A program made the translations under genes and the position numbers. Shown here piece by piece: positions 25,272-34,322 of a stretch of 39,168 bases of DNA. The first letter of the stretch is position 1; each line of letters opens with the position of its first letter. The notes beneath the pieces were generated by a model that saw only the letters and a list, made by a program, of their open reading frames with translations, did no database searches and was not told the origin of the DNA. The stretch is from Brevundimonas sp. Lineage in GTDB: Bacteria; Pseudomonadota; Alphaproteobacteria; Caulobacterales; Caulobacteraceae. The stretch is from contig NZ_JAEMRD010000017.1 of NCBI RefSeq assembly GCF_016463485.1, positions 1 through 39,168 on the forward strand. Reading direction: 5' to 3'.

Positions 25272-27053
25272 ATGGCTCGCCGTCCTCCGCCCCGTGCCGA
25301 CACTCTGGAAGCCGCCCTCGCCCAGGTCTTCGCGGCGCGCGACACCAAGGCCAGCTGGTTCGCCCTGACCGGGGGCGAGCCCCTGTTCAACGCGGGCGAC
25401 GAGGCCGACAGTCTGTATCTGCTGCGGTCGGGGCGGCTGGGGGTGTTCCGCAACGAAGAGGGCCAGCCGCCGCAGTTCCAGGGCGTCATCCGGCCGGGCG
25501 AACCGGTCGGCGAAATGGCGCTGATCGCCGGCACCGCCCATTCGTCCGACGTCGTGGCCCTGCGGGATTCCGAGATTCTGGCCCTGCCGCGCGACGTCTT
25601 CTTCGACGCCATCCGCACCCATCCCGAGGTCATGATCGAGCTGTCGCGGCTGATGCTGAGCCGGGCCCGCGAGCGCGCCTCGGCCGGCGCAGAGCCCAGC
25701 GTGTTCGGCTTCGTCTCCGCCCGCCCCGGCCCGATCCGCGCCTTCGTCGAGCGCATAGCCGCCTGTATCGAGGCGCAGGGCTATACCTGTCAGGTCATCG
25801 ACCAGACGGCCCTCAGCTCGGTGTCGGAATGGTTTTCGCGCGTCGAGGACAGCCACGACTTCGTCCTCTATGTCGCCGAACAGGACGAGCCGTCCTGGGC
25901 TGCCCTGTGCGCCCGTCAGGTCGATCGGCTGTTCGTGGTCGGCAGCGCCCTGATGGCCCCGCCGGCCAGGCCTGCGGCACCGGCGTCTCCGGCCTGGCGC
26001 GGGGCCCAGTTCACCGACCTGATCCTGTTGCGCGATCCCCGCATGGCCATGCCGGCCAACACGGCCGCCTGGCTGGACGCCCTGAACCCGGGCCGCTGGT
26101 ATCACGCGCGGGAAGGCCATGCCGAGGACGCGGCCCGGATCGCCCGGACCATCACCGGATCGTCGATCGGCCTGGTGCTGTCGGGCGGCGGGGCGCGGGC
26201 CTATGCCCATATCGGTGTGGTGCGGGCCCTGCACGAGGCCGGGGTGGTGCTCGACAGTTTCGGTGGGTCGTCGATGGGGGCGGTGGTCGCCGCCGGTCCC
26301 GCCCTGGGCTGGAGCGACGACGAGCTGGAGACGCGTATCCGGAAGGCCTTCGTGGTGTCCGACCCCCTTTCGGATATCTCGATACCGTTGGTCGCCATGA
26401 CCCGAGCGGGCAAGGTCGCGCGCCTGCTGGAGGAGGCCTACGGCGACATCGACATCGCCGACCTGCCGCTGCCGTTCTTTGCCGTGTCGTCGAACCTGAC
26501 GACGGGCCGTATCGAGGTTCATCGACGAGGCCTTCTGCGTCGCGCCATGCGGGCCTCGATCTCGATCCCCGGGGTCATGCCGCCCGTGGTCATCAACGGC
26601 CAGGTTCTGGTGGACGGGGCGGTGATCAAGAATTTCCCCACCGACGTGATGCGCCAGCTGAACGCCGGGCCCGTGATCGGTTCGGACATGTCCCAGGCCC
26701 GGGGCGTCGATCCGGGAGCCTTGGAGAATCCGCCGTCCTGGTGGCGCTGGCTTCTCTCCGGCAAGTGGAAGGCGGGCCCGCCCATCGTCTCCATCCTTAT
26801 GCGGTCGGCGACGATCACCAGCGACGCGGAGCTGGAACGCTCGCGCAGGGACACCGACGTCCTGATCCTGCCCAGGCCGTCGGGTGCCGATATCCGGGAC
26901 TGGAAGGTCTATGACCCCGTCGTCGCCGAGGGACATGCGGCGGCCGTGGCGGTTCTCGAAGGGCTGGAGGAGCCGATCGGCGCGATGCGGCGGCGTCGGC
27001 CACGGGCTGCGGCAGCAGCGGCGGTACCGGCACCGGCGACGGGCGACACCTAG
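25272..27053 (+). CDS. Patatin-like phospholipase with N-terminal cyclic-nucleotide-binding domain (NTE-like)
   Basis: The 593-residue protein has a cNMP-binding-like domain at about residues 20-135 (LFNAGDEADSLYLLRSGRLGVFR, then PGEPVGEMALIAG). A middle region (about 145-285) follows, and then a patatin domain from about 297. The patatin domain has oxyanion loop SGGGARAYAHIG, nucleophile S334 in GGSSMG and catalytic D448 in DGAVIKNFP, so it should be an active Ser-Asp lipid hydrolase. This order matches bacterial relatives of neuropathy target esterase, which act as lysophospholipases. The ATG at 25272 is chosen over a GTG at 25143 because the upstream part lacks protein character, although the ribosome site is weak. 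No membrane helix is visible. Confidence 0.9.
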   Translation: MARRPPPRADTLEAALAQVFAARDTKASWFALTGGEPLFNAGDEADSLYLLRSGRLGVFRNEEGQPPQFQGVIRPGEPVGEMALIAGTAHSSDVVALRDSEILALPRDVFFDAIRTHPEVMIELSRLMLSRARERASAGAEPSVFGFVSARPGPIRAFVERIAACIEAQGYTCQVIDQTALSSVSEWFSRVEDSHDFVLYVAEQDEPSWAALCARQVDRLFVVGSALMAPPARPAAPASPAWRGAQFTDLILLRDPRMAMPANTAAWLDALNPGRWYHAREGHAEDAARIARTITGSSIGLVLSGGGARAYAHIGVVRALHEAGVVLDSFGGSSMGAVVAAGPALGWSDDELETRIRKAFVVSDPLSDISIPLVAMTRAGKVARLLEEAYGDIDIADLPLPFFAVSSNLTTGRIEVHRRGLLRRAMRASISIPGVMPPVVINGQVLVDGAVIKNFPTDVMRQLNAGPVIGSDMSQARGVDPGALENPPSWWRWLLSGKWKAGPPIVSILMRSATITSDAELERSRRDTDVLILPRPSGADIRDWKVYDPVVAEGHAAAVAVLEGLEEPIGAMRRRRPRAAAAAAVPAPATGDT

Positions 27054-27123
27054 AGCCGCTGACGCCGTTGATCTTCCGGGCCCGGCCCGGCAAGGTCCGC
27101 CGCGTTCGTTTGTGGAGGTTGCC

Positions 27124-28515
27124 TTGCGTATTCCCGGTCTGATCCTCGCCCTCTCGCTCGCTCCGCCCATCCTCCTTGCGACGGCGGCCCAGGCCCAGAC
27201 CGCCGCCGCCCCCGAACAAGCGGCCCTCCACGCTGTTGCCGCACAGGTCCAGCCCGAGCGGATGCGCGCCGACGTCACCGCCCTGATCGGCTTCGGCACC
27301 CGCCATACGATGTCGGAGACGGCCTCGGAGACACGCGGTATCGGCGCCGCCCGCCGCTGGACCGAGCGTCAGTTCCGCGCCATCGACGCCGAGTGCGGCA
27401 ACTGCCTGGAGATCGCCCTGCCGGCCGACACCGTCACCGGCCGCCGGGTGCCCACCCCGACCGAGGTCGTCAACGTCCTGGCCATCCAGAAGGGCACCGG
27501 CGATCCCAACCGCGTCATCGTCATCTCGGGCCATATCGACAGCCGCGTCACCGACGTCATGAACGCCACCGCCGACGCACCGGGCGCAAACGATGACGCG
27601 TCTGGCGTCGCCGCCGTGCTGGAGGCCGCTCGCGTCCTGTCGAAATCGAAGTTCGAGGCCACTCTGGTCTATGCCGTTCTGTCGGGCGAGGAGCAGGGGC
27701 TTCTGGGCGGCAAGATCCTGGCCGACTATGCCAAGGCGCAAGGCTGGGTCGTCGAGGCGAACCTGAACAACGACATCGTCGGCAACTCTCGGGGGCAATC
27801 GGGAGTGCGTGACACCACCCGCGTCCGCGTCTTCTCCGAGGGCACCAAGACCGTCGAGACGCCGGAACAGGCCGCGACCCGCCGCTACAACGGCGGCGAG
27901 GTCGACTCATCCTCGCGCAACCTGGCCCGGTTCGTCGACGGCATCGCCGACCGCTACCTGACCAATTTCGACGTCGAGATGATCTATCGCACCGACCGGT
28001 TCGGCCGCGGAGGTGATCAGGTCGAGATGCTGCGTGCCGGTTTCCCCGCCGTCCGCATCACCGAGGGTGCCGAGCATTATCACCACCAGCACCAGGACCT
28101 GCGGACCGAGAATGGCATCGTCTATGGCGACACGATCGAGTTCATGGACTTCGACTACCTGGGTCAGGTGGCGCGGCTGAACATCGTCAGCATGGCGGCG
28201 CTCGCCTCAGCGCCGTCGGTGCCGACCGGCGTGACGATCGCCGGCAACGTCTCGCCAGATACCACCGTGAGCTGGACCGCCGTTCCGGGGGCCGCCGGAT
28301 ACCGCGTCTGGTGGCGCTCGACCACTGCGCCGCAATGGACCCACAGCCGCTGGGCGGGGGCCTCGGCGTCGCTGGTGCTCAAGGACATCCCGATCGACGA
28401 CTATTTCTTCGGCGTTTCGTCGGTGTCGGCCGACGGCTATGAGAGCCCGATCGTCTTCCCGGGACCGGCGGGGGCCTTCGTGTCCGAGGTCCCCGTGCCC
28501 GCGCCCGCGACCTGA
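27124..28515 (+). CDS. Secreted M28 family zinc aminopeptidase with C-terminal fibronectin type III-like domain
   Basis: The 463-residue protein has a signal peptide (MRIPGLILALSLAPPILLATAAQA). Its M28 peptidase domain at about residues 45-355 has all expected two-zinc ligands: H137 (SGHIDSR), D157 (GANDDASG), the Glu pair E189-E190 (SGEEQG), D217 (NNDIVGN) and a His in EHYHHQHQD near 320. A domain of about 90 residues follows (365-455: VSWTAVPGAAGYRVWWRST, then GVSSVSADGYES) with fibronectin type III character. The start is TTG at 27124, because GGAGG lies five bases upstream and the signal peptide begins there. It should trim N-terminal residues from peptides in the periplasm or outside the cell. 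It lies between a patatin gene and purN. Confidence 0.9.
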   Translation: MRIPGLILALSLAPPILLATAAQAQTAAAPEQAALHAVAAQVQPERMRADVTALIGFGTRHTMSETASETRGIGAARRWTERQFRAIDAECGNCLEIALPADTVTGRRVPTPTEVVNVLAIQKGTGDPNRVIVISGHIDSRVTDVMNATADAPGANDDASGVAAVLEAARVLSKSKFEATLVYAVLSGEEQGLLGGKILADYAKAQGWVVEANLNNDIVGNSRGQSGVRDTTRVRVFSEGTKTVETPEQAATRRYNGGEVDSSSRNLARFVDGIADRYLTNFDVEMIYRTDRFGRGGDQVEMLRAGFPAVRITEGAEHYHHQHQDLRTENGIVYGDTIEFMDFDYLGQVARLNIVSMAALASAPSVPTGVTIAGNVSPDTTVSWTAVPGAAGYRVWWRSTTAPQWTHSRWAGASASLVLKDIPIDDYFFGVSSVSADGYESPIVFPGPAGAFVSEVPVPAPAT

Positions 28516-28520
28516 GCCCC

Positions 28521-29144
28521 ATGACCCAGCCCGTCCGCATCGCCGTCCTGATTTCGGGGGCCGGCTCCAACATGGCCGCCCTGATCGATGCGGCCAATGC
28601 CGGTGCGGAGAGGGCAGGGGGCGCGTCCCATGAGGTCGTGCTGGTCGTCTCCAACCGCCCCGATGCGGGCGGCCTCGCGATCGCCGAGGCCAAGGGCGTC
28701 ACCGCCCTCGCCATCGACCACCGCCCCTTCGGCAAGGACCGCGAGGGCCACGAACGTGCCGTCCACGACGCGCTGATCCAGGCCGACGTCCAGGTCATCG
28801 CCCTGGCCGGCTATATGCGCATTCTGACGCCTTGGCTGGTGCGATCCTGGGCCGGGCGGATGCTGAACATCCATCCCTCCCTTCTGCCCCTCTATCCGGG
28901 CGTCGACACTCACGCCCGCGCCATCGCTGCGGGGGATGCGGAGGCGGGCTGCACCGTCCACCTCGTCACCGACGGCGTCGACGAAGGTCCGATCCTGGGT
29001 CAGGCGCGCGTGCCGATTCTGACGGGGGACACCGCAGAGACCTTGAGCGAGCGGGTGCGCGTGGCGGAACACGGGCTTTATCCTGCGATTCTGGGCGAGT
29101 TTTGCGCTGGCCTTCTCCCTCCCCCTTTTGGGGAGGGACGGTGA
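28521..29144 (+). CDS. purN: Phosphoribosylglycinamide formyltransferase
   Basis: The 207-residue enzyme transfers a formyl group from 10-formyl-THF to GAR in purine synthesis. The N-terminal LISGAGSNM motif binds the phosphoribosyl group. N116, H118 and D154 (NIHPSLLP and TDGVDEGPI) are the catalytic residues. It starts five bases after the M28 peptidase stop; purM, the usual partner, is not adjacent. The last ten residues (LLPPPFGEGR) are encoded by the left arm of the intergenic repeat that begins at 29111, which also supplies the stop codon. The ancestral stop was probably lost when the repeat arrived; the catalytic core is unaffected. Confidence 0.94.
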   Translation: MTQPVRIAVLISGAGSNMAALIDAANAGAERAGGASHEVVLVVSNRPDAGGLAIAEAKGVTALAIDHRPFGKDREGHERAVHDALIQADVQVIALAGYMRILTPWLVRSWAGRMLNIHPSLLPLYPGVDTHARAIAAGDAEAGCTVHLVTDGVDEGPILGQARVPILTGDTAETLSERVRVAEHGLYPAILGEFCAGLLPPPFGEGR

Positions 29145-29256
29145 GGCGAAGCCGAACCAGGGTGGGGTCCGAACGCGCGGAGTGACGTCCAGCACGGCCC
29201 CACCCGGGCCTGCGCTCCGCTTCGGCCGTCCCTCCCCACAAGGGGGAGGGAGAAGG
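29111..29256. repeat. Large imperfect inverted repeat after purN
   Basis: Two arms of about 57 bases (29111-29167 and 29200-29256) are near reverse complements. Both outer ends read CCTTCTCCCTCCCCCT on their own strand, followed by a GGGGAGGGACGG core. The whole could fold into a stem-loop of about 146 bases. The style matches GC-rich palindromic intergenic repeats of Caulobacterales, with related cores at 23941 and 34323. It fills most of the 199 bases between purN and the M13 peptidase gene. The left arm is translated as the end of PurN. Confidence 0.8.
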
Positions 29257-29343
29257 ATTAGACTTTCGTAATCTTGCGGATTCTCCGGCGACAAATGCCG
29301 TCGTGAGGATCAGTCTCCGCGCCGATCTTTCAACAGGCGCTCC

Positions 29344-31407
29344 ATGACCCGCAATTCCCTGCTTCTCGCCGCCACGGCCGCTCTCGCCCTGGTCGCCGCC
29401 GTGCCGGCCCTCGCCGAAATGCCCGGCACCCAGTCGCCCGCTGCGCGTCCGGCCCACGCCGTCATCGGAACCTGGGGCTTCGATCCCTTGACCATGGACC
29501 GTTCGGCCTCGCCGGGCGCGGACTTCGGCCGTTACGCCTCGGGCGGCTGGCTGGACGCGACCACAATTCCCGCCGACCGCCCGTCCTGGAGCGTCGCCCA
29601 CGTCCTGTATGACGAGAGCCAGCAGCAGCTGAAGTCGATCATCGAGGACAGCGCCGCCAATCCGTCGTCGTCCCCGGAAGCCCAGCGCGTCGGCGACTTC
29701 TACGCCAGCTACATGAACGAAGCCCGCGTCGAGACCCTGGGCGTTCAGCCGCTCCAGCCCCAGCTCGCCGCCATCCGGGGCCTGACGACCCGCGCCGACG
29801 TCGCCCGCTATATGGGCACCACCTTCGGCCGGCCCGGCGCCAGCCTGTTCGCCCTTGCCGTCTTCGAGGACCTGAAGGATCCGGACACCTCCAGCGCCTA
29901 CATCGGCCAGGCGGGTCTGGGCCTGCCCGACCGCGACTATTACCTCGAAGCGGCCTTCGCCGAGAAGAAGGCCGCCTATCAGGTCTATGTGGCCCAGATG
30001 CTGACCATGATCGGCTGGCCCGATCCTGCGAAGGCCGCCGCCGACATTGTGGCTTTCGAAACCGCCGTGGCCGAAAAATCCTGGACCAATGTCCAGACGC
30101 GCCAGCTCGACAAGATCTACAACCCCATGACTTTGGGCGAGCTCGCGGCCGCCGCTCCGGAGTTCGACTGGGCCGCCTGGGCCGGGGCCGCCGGCCTGCC
30201 GACCACCGCCCACACCGTCGTCACCGAGAACACCGCCGTGCCCGAACTGGCGCGCATCTTCGCCGCCACCAGCCTTGATACCTTGCGCGCCTATCAGGCC
30301 TTCCACCTGGTCGATCAGGCGGCGCCGACCTTGTCGAAAGCCTTCGTCGACGCCCGTTTCGCCTTCCGCGGTACGGCCTTGAACGGCACCACGGCCCAGC
30401 GTCCGCGCTGGAACCGGGCCGTCGCGGCCGTCGACGGCTCGCTGGGCGAGGCGCTCGGCAAGGAGTACGTCCGCCGCCATTTCCCCGCCTCGTCCAAGGC
30501 CGCGATGGAAATCCTGGTCGGCAATCTTCGCGCTGCCATGACCGAGCGGATCAAGCGCCTGGAATGGATGAGCGATGAGACCAAGACCCAGGCGCTCTAC
30601 AAGATGTCGAAGTTCGGGGTGAAGGTCGGCTATCCCGACGAATGGCGCAGCTATGACGGCCTGACGATCCGCGCCGACGACCTTTACGGAAACGTCGAAC
30701 GCGCCGGGGCCTTCGAATGGGCCTTTCAGCTGTCGAAACTGGGCAAGCCGGTGAACCCGCTGGAGTGGGGCATGACGCCCCAGACCATCAACGCCTACTA
30801 CAACCCGCCCCGCAACGAGATCGTCTTCCCGGCCGCCATCCTGCAGGCCCCGTTCTTCGATCCGGCCGCCGACCCGGCGGTCAACTACGGCGGTATCGGT
30901 GCCGTCATCGGTCACGAGATCACCCACGGCTTCGACGATCAGGGGCGAAAGGTCGATGGCGACGGAACACTGCGCGACTGGTGGACCCCCGCCGACGGCG
31001 CGGCGTTCGAGGCGCGGGCCCGGGTACTGGGTGCCCAGTATGACGCGACCTTCCCCCTGCCGGGCGTCCACGTGAACGGCGATCTGACCATGGGCGAGAA
31101 CATCGCCGACTTGGGCGGGCTGCTCATGGCGCTGGATGCCTATCACCTGTCGCTGAACGGCCGGCCCGCGCCCGTGGTCGACGGCTTCACCGGCGACCAG
31201 CGCGTCTTCCTCGGCTGGGCCCAGGTCTGGCGCGAAAAGGCCCGCGATGCCGCTCTGCAACAGCAACTGGCCAGCGACCCCCACTCCCCCGCCAGCGTCC
31301 GCGCCACCGTCCCGGTCCGCAACATCGAGGCCTGGTACACCGCCTTCGGCGTCAAGCCCGGCGACGAACAGTACGTGGCCCCGGCCGCGCGCGCGGTGAT
31401 CTGGTAG
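29344..31407 (+). CDS. Secreted M13 family zinc metallopeptidase (neprilysin-like)
   Basis: The 687-residue protein has a signal peptide (MTRNSLLLAATAALALVAAVPALA). Its M13 organisation is an N-terminal helical domain from about residue 45 (SPGADFGRYASGGWLDATTIP) and a C-terminal catalytic domain. The catalytic domain has NAYYNPPRNEIVFPAAIL, zinc motif HEITH (524-528) and the third zinc ligand E585 in ENIADLGG. It ends with the family motif YVAPAARAVIW, close to the usual C-terminal CxVW, but lacking the Cys. It should hydrolyse peptides in the periplasm. The start has only an AGG before it. A strong bidirectional terminator follows. Confidence 0.94.
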   Translation: MTRNSLLLAATAALALVAAVPALAEMPGTQSPAARPAHAVIGTWGFDPLTMDRSASPGADFGRYASGGWLDATTIPADRPSWSVAHVLYDESQQQLKSIIEDSAANPSSSPEAQRVGDFYASYMNEARVETLGVQPLQPQLAAIRGLTTRADVARYMGTTFGRPGASLFALAVFEDLKDPDTSSAYIGQAGLGLPDRDYYLEAAFAEKKAAYQVYVAQMLTMIGWPDPAKAAADIVAFETAVAEKSWTNVQTRQLDKIYNPMTLGELAAAAPEFDWAAWAGAAGLPTTAHTVVTENTAVPELARIFAATSLDTLRAYQAFHLVDQAAPTLSKAFVDARFAFRGTALNGTTAQRPRWNRAVAAVDGSLGEALGKEYVRRHFPASSKAAMEILVGNLRAAMTERIKRLEWMSDETKTQALYKMSKFGVKVGYPDEWRSYDGLTIRADDLYGNVERAGAFEWAFQLSKLGKPVNPLEWGMTPQTINAYYNPPRNEIVFPAAILQAPFFDPAADPAVNYGGIGAVIGHEITHGFDDQGRKVDGDGTLRDWWTPADGAAFEARARVLGAQYDATFPLPGVHVNGDLTMGENIADLGGLLMALDAYHLSLNGRPAPVVDGFTGDQRVFLGWAQVWREKARDAALQQQLASDPHSPASVRATVPVRNIEAWYTAFGVKPGDEQYVAPAARAVIW

Positions 31408-31462
31408 GGCCAACCCCAGGTCCCTGGGTTAAGGCAGGTCGACCGGCCGATAATCCAAGAAG

Positions 31463-31494
31463 AAAGGCCCCGGGATCGCTCCCGGGGCCTTTTG
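31463..31494. terminator. Bidirectional intrinsic terminator
   Basis: An 11-bp perfect stem (AGGCCCCGGGA at 31465-31475 with 31480-31490, loop TCGC) is flanked by AAA on the left and TTTT on the right. It can end the M13 peptidase transcript on the plus strand and the glycine-zipper gene on the minus strand, where TTTCTTCTT follows the stem. Confidence 0.9.
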
Positions 31495-31515
31495 TCTTTC
31501 CGGACGCGACCGCTG

Positions 31516-31725
31516 TTAGTTCGGGCGACGCGGGGTGGTTGCTGCGCCCACAGCCGCGCCGGCCACGCCGCCGACGACGGTAGACTTCGTATCGCCGCCG
31601 ATCACCTGGCCGGCGACGGCACCGCCGATCGCGCCGGTCGCGGCGCGCTGTTCCATGGTCGTGCCGCAGGCGGCCAGCAGGGCCACGACGCCGACGAGCG
31701 GGGCCATCTTGAGGATCGTCTTCAT
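31516..31725 (-). CDS. Glycine-zipper lipoprotein (69 aa)
   Basis: The protein starts with a lipoprotein signal ending in LAAC (Cys20). It continues with small-residue repeats (TGAIGGAVAGQVIGGDTKSTVVGGVAGAAVGA) typical of a glycine zipper, a hairpin that inserts in or packs on the outer membrane. Proteins of this kind are abundant envelope lipoproteins of the YMGG/OmpA-like type; no specific role is known. The ATG at 31725 is preceded by a GGAGA site. It lies between the bidirectional terminator and the ndk terminator, so it appears monocistronic. Confidence 0.85.
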   Translation of the reverse strand: MKTILKMAPLVGVVALLAACGTTMEQRAATGAIGGAVAGQVIGGDTKSTVVGGVAGAAVGAATTPRRPN

Positions 31726-31775
31726 GGTCGAATCTCCAGTTTCGCTCGGGGAGGAAAGCGTACAGACCCAACGAA

Positions 31776-31807
31776 ACGGCCCGCCCCCGGTTCCGGGGAC
31801 GGGCCGT
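31776..31807 (-). terminator. Terminator of ndk
   Basis: ACGGCCCG (31776-31783) pairs with CGGGCCGT (31800-31807), with an inner CCCC/GGGG extension after one mismatch. On the minus strand the stem is followed by TTTCGTT. It lies 44 bases past the ndk stop. Confidence 0.7.
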
Positions 31808-31850
31808 GAATGTCGGCTATCGCACCGTCGCGGTGCGATCCGGAACGCGA

Positions 31851-32270
31851 TCAGCCGACGATGTCGGCGTCCGTGAAGAACTGGGCGATCTCGATCGCGG
31901 CGTTTTCGTCGCTGTCCGAACCGTGGACCGAGTTCTCGCCGATCGACAGGGCGAACAGCTTGCGGATCGTGCCGTCGGCGGCGTCCTTGGGGTTGGTCGC
32001 GCCCATGACTTCGCGATACTTGGCGACGGCGCCTTCGGCTTCCAGGACCTGGACCACGACCGGCTCGGCTATCATCTGGCTGACCAACTCACCGTAGAAG
32101 GGGCGTTCGGCGTGGACGTCGTAGAATTTCTTGGCCTGGGCCTCGGTCAGCTTGATGCGGCGCTGGCCGACGATGCGCAGGCCGGCTTGTTCGATCACGG
32201 CATTGATCGCGCCGGTCAGGTTGCGGCGCGTGGCGTCGGGCTTGATGATCGAGAAGGTGCGTTCGGTCAT
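31851..32270 (-). CDS. ndk: Nucleoside diphosphate kinase
   Basis: The 139-residue enzyme transfers the gamma-phosphate of ATP to nucleoside diphosphates through a phospho-histidine, H116 in [10 protein letters not shown]. The N-terminal [11 protein letters not shown] motif and the ERPFYGELV loop are typical, and the length is normal for bacterial Ndk. The ATG at 32270 is preceded by AGAAG. A clear promoter lies at 32307-32335 and a terminator follows, so the gene is likely a single transcription unit, divergent from the ABC-F gene. Confidence 0.97.
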   Translation of the reverse strand: MTERTFSIIKPDATRRNLTGAINAVIEQAGLRIVGQRRIKLTEAQAKKFYDVHAERPFYGELVSQMIAEPVVVQVLEAEGAVAKYREVMGATNPKDAADGTIRKLFALSIGENSVHGSDSDENAAIEIAQFFTDADIVG

Positions 32271-32306
32271 GGGAAGACTTCTTGTTTGGGAGTTTGAAGG
32301 TGGGGG

Positions 32307-32335
32307 CTTATAGACGCGCCCTCCCTAGTTTCCAA
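32307..32335 (-). promoter_or_regulatory. Promoter of ndk
   Basis: On the minus strand TTGGAA (32335-32330), 17 bases, TATAAG (32312-32307) is a good sigma-70-type match. It gives a leader of about 30 bases before the ndk ATG. Confidence 0.6.
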
Positions 32336-32415
32336 CTACCTCCCTTTTGTGTCCCGGATGCGCGCCTTTCGAGCGCCGCGCTGATTGCGGGACGAGCCCA
32401 GGTCTTCGTTCTTTC

Positions 32416-34317
32416 ATGCTCCAGATCACCGACCTGACGTTCAACGCCTGGGGCCGCAAATTCCTTGTGGACGCCTCCGTCAGCCTGCCGCCCGGTGCCA
32501 AGGTCGGCCTTGTTGGCCGCAACGGCATCGGCAAGTCGACACTGTTCAAGCTGATCCTAGGCGAGCTTCAGGCCGGCGGCGACGAGATCAGCCTGCCGAA
32601 GACCGCCCGCATCGGCTCGGTCGATCAGGAACACCCGGCGACCCCCGTCAGCGTTCTGGACACTATCCTTGAGGCCGACGTCGAGCGTCACACCCTGCTG
32701 GGTCGCCTCGAAACCGCCGAGCCGGAGGAGATGGGCGAGATCTGGTCGCGGCTGATCGAGATCGACGCCGACGCAGCCCCCGCCCGCGCCTCTGAAATCC
32801 TGGTCGGCCTCGGCTTCGATCAGGAGAACCAGCAGCGCCCGATGTCGGAATTCTCCGGCGGCTGGCGCATGCGAGTCGCCCTGGCGGCGGCCCTGTTCGC
32901 CGAGCCGGACATGCTGCTGCTCGACGAACCGACCAACTACCTCGATCTGGAAGGCGCCCTGTGGCTTGAGGCGCGGCTCAAGAAATACCCGCACACCGCC
33001 CTGATCATCTCCCACGACCGCGAGATGCTGAACGAGGTCTGCACACACATCCTGCACCTCGCGAACCACAATCTGACGCTCTACACCGGCAACTACGACC
33101 AGTTCGAACAGGCCCGCGCCGAGAAGGCCCGCCTGCAACTCTCGGCCAAGGCCAAGCAGGACGCCGAGCGCGCCCACCTGCAATCCTTCGTCGACCGCTT
33201 CAAGGCCAAGGCCTCCAAGGCCGCCCAGGCCCAGTCGCGCATGAAGCGTCTGGCCAAGATGCAGCCGGTCTCGACCACGATCGAGGAGCGCGTCGCCCCC
33301 TTCACCCTGCCCTCGCCGCCGCGGCCCCTGGCGCCGCCGCTGATCCGGCTGGAACGCGCCAATGTCGGCTATGAGCCGGGCCGGCCGATCCTGCGCAATC
33401 TGAACCTGCGGATGGATCTGGACGACCGCATCGGCCTGCTGGGCGTCAACGGCGCCGGCAAGTCGACCTTCGCCAAGATGATCGCCGGCGCCCTCAAAGT
33501 CTCCGAAGGCGAACTGCACCGCGACCGCAAGATGCGCGTGGGCTGGTTCCACCAGCACCAGATCGAGGCCATGGACCCCACCGACACGCCGCTGGAGATC
33601 ATCCGCCGCGCCATGCCGGACGGTTCCGAAGCCGCCCGTCGCTCCAAACTGGCCCAGTTCGGCCTCGGCTACGAGAAGCAGGAGACCACGGTCGACAGCC
33701 TGTCGGGCGGTGAACGCGCGCGCCTGCTGCTGAACATGGTGGCGATGGACGCCCCCCACGTCCTGATCCTCGACGAACCGACCAACCACCTGGACATCGA
33801 CAGCCGCCGGGCCCTGCTGGATGCGCTGAACGACTATTCGGGCGCCGTCATCCTGATCACCCACGACCGGTCGCTAATGGAGATGGTCGCCGACCGGCTG
33901 TGGCTGGCCGCCGACGGCACGGTGAAACCCTATGACGGCGACATGGACGACTACGCCAAATTCGTCCTCGACCGCGCCAAGGCCGCCTCGGTCAAGCCCA
34001 GCCAGATCAAAAAGGAAGAGGCGGCGGCCTCGCCCTCTCAAGGTGGTGGGGGGCAGAACAACAAGGGCAAGAAGAACGACAAGAAGTCGGGCCCCTCGCC
34101 GTCGACTCTGCGCCACGGGGTCAAGAAGGCCGAGGAACGCATGGCTCAGCTCACCGCCGAGATCGCTCGCATCGACGACGACATGGCCAACGCCGCCTTC
34201 AGCAATCCCAAGGCCCTCGAAGGCCTGACCCGCGCCCGCGCCAAGACCCAATCCGACCTCGACGCCGCCGAACAGGCGTGGGTCGCGGCGGAAGAGGCTT
34301 TGGCTGAGGTCAGCTGA
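32416..34317 (+). CDS. ABC-F family ATPase (YheS/Uup-like)
   Basis: The 633-residue protein has two ATP-binding cassettes and no membrane segment, as in the ABC-F translation factors that bind ribosomes. Cassette 1 has Walker A GLVGRNGIGKST near residues 31-42, signature SEFSGGWRMRVALA and LLLDEPTNYLDL. The ABC-F linker (about 240-300, rich in Lys, Arg and Ala) follows. Cassette 2 has GVNGAGKST, SGGERARLLL and LILDEPTNHLDI. The tail has a Lys/Gly/Ser-rich linker and a final coiled coil (TLRHGVKKAEERMAQLTAEIARIDDD), similar to Uup/YheS tails. The ATG at 32416 has no clear Shine-Dalgarno sequence; an upstream in-frame ATG at 32347 would add 23 Cys-rich, non-conserved residues and was not used. 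Confidence 0.92.
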   Translation: MLQITDLTFNAWGRKFLVDASVSLPPGAKVGLVGRNGIGKSTLFKLILGELQAGGDEISLPKTARIGSVDQEHPATPVSVLDTILEADVERHTLLGRLETAEPEEMGEIWSRLIEIDADAAPARASEILVGLGFDQENQQRPMSEFSGGWRMRVALAAALFAEPDMLLLDEPTNYLDLEGALWLEARLKKYPHTALIISHDREMLNEVCTHILHLANHNLTLYTGNYDQFEQARAEKARLQLSAKAKQDAERAHLQSFVDRFKAKASKAAQAQSRMKRLAKMQPVSTTIEERVAPFTLPSPPRPLAPPLIRLERANVGYEPGRPILRNLNLRMDLDDRIGLLGVNGAGKSTFAKMIAGALKVSEGELHRDRKMRVGWFHQHQIEAMDPTDTPLEIIRRAMPDGSEAARRSKLAQFGLGYEKQETTVDSLSGGERARLLLNMVAMDAPHVLILDEPTNHLDIDSRRALLDALNDYSGAVILITHDRSLMEMVADRLWLAADGTVKPYDGDMDDYAKFVLDRAKAASVKPSQIKKEEAAASPSQGGGGQNNKGKKNDKKSGPSPSTLRHGVKKAEERMAQLTAEIARIDDDMANAAFSNPKALEGLTRARAKTQSDLDAAEQAWVAAEEALAEVS

Positions 34318-34322
34318 CTTCT

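Noticed and set aside
25266-27299. 677-residue minus-strand frame opposite the patatin gene
   Set aside because: Antisense shadow of a gene with complete catalytic motifs; Arg/His/Gly-rich and motif-free.
28966-31413. 815-residue minus-strand open frame opposite the M13 peptidase gene
   Set aside because: Covers an intact peptidase with all zinc ligands on the other strand; Gly/Val/Asp-rich translation without motifs.
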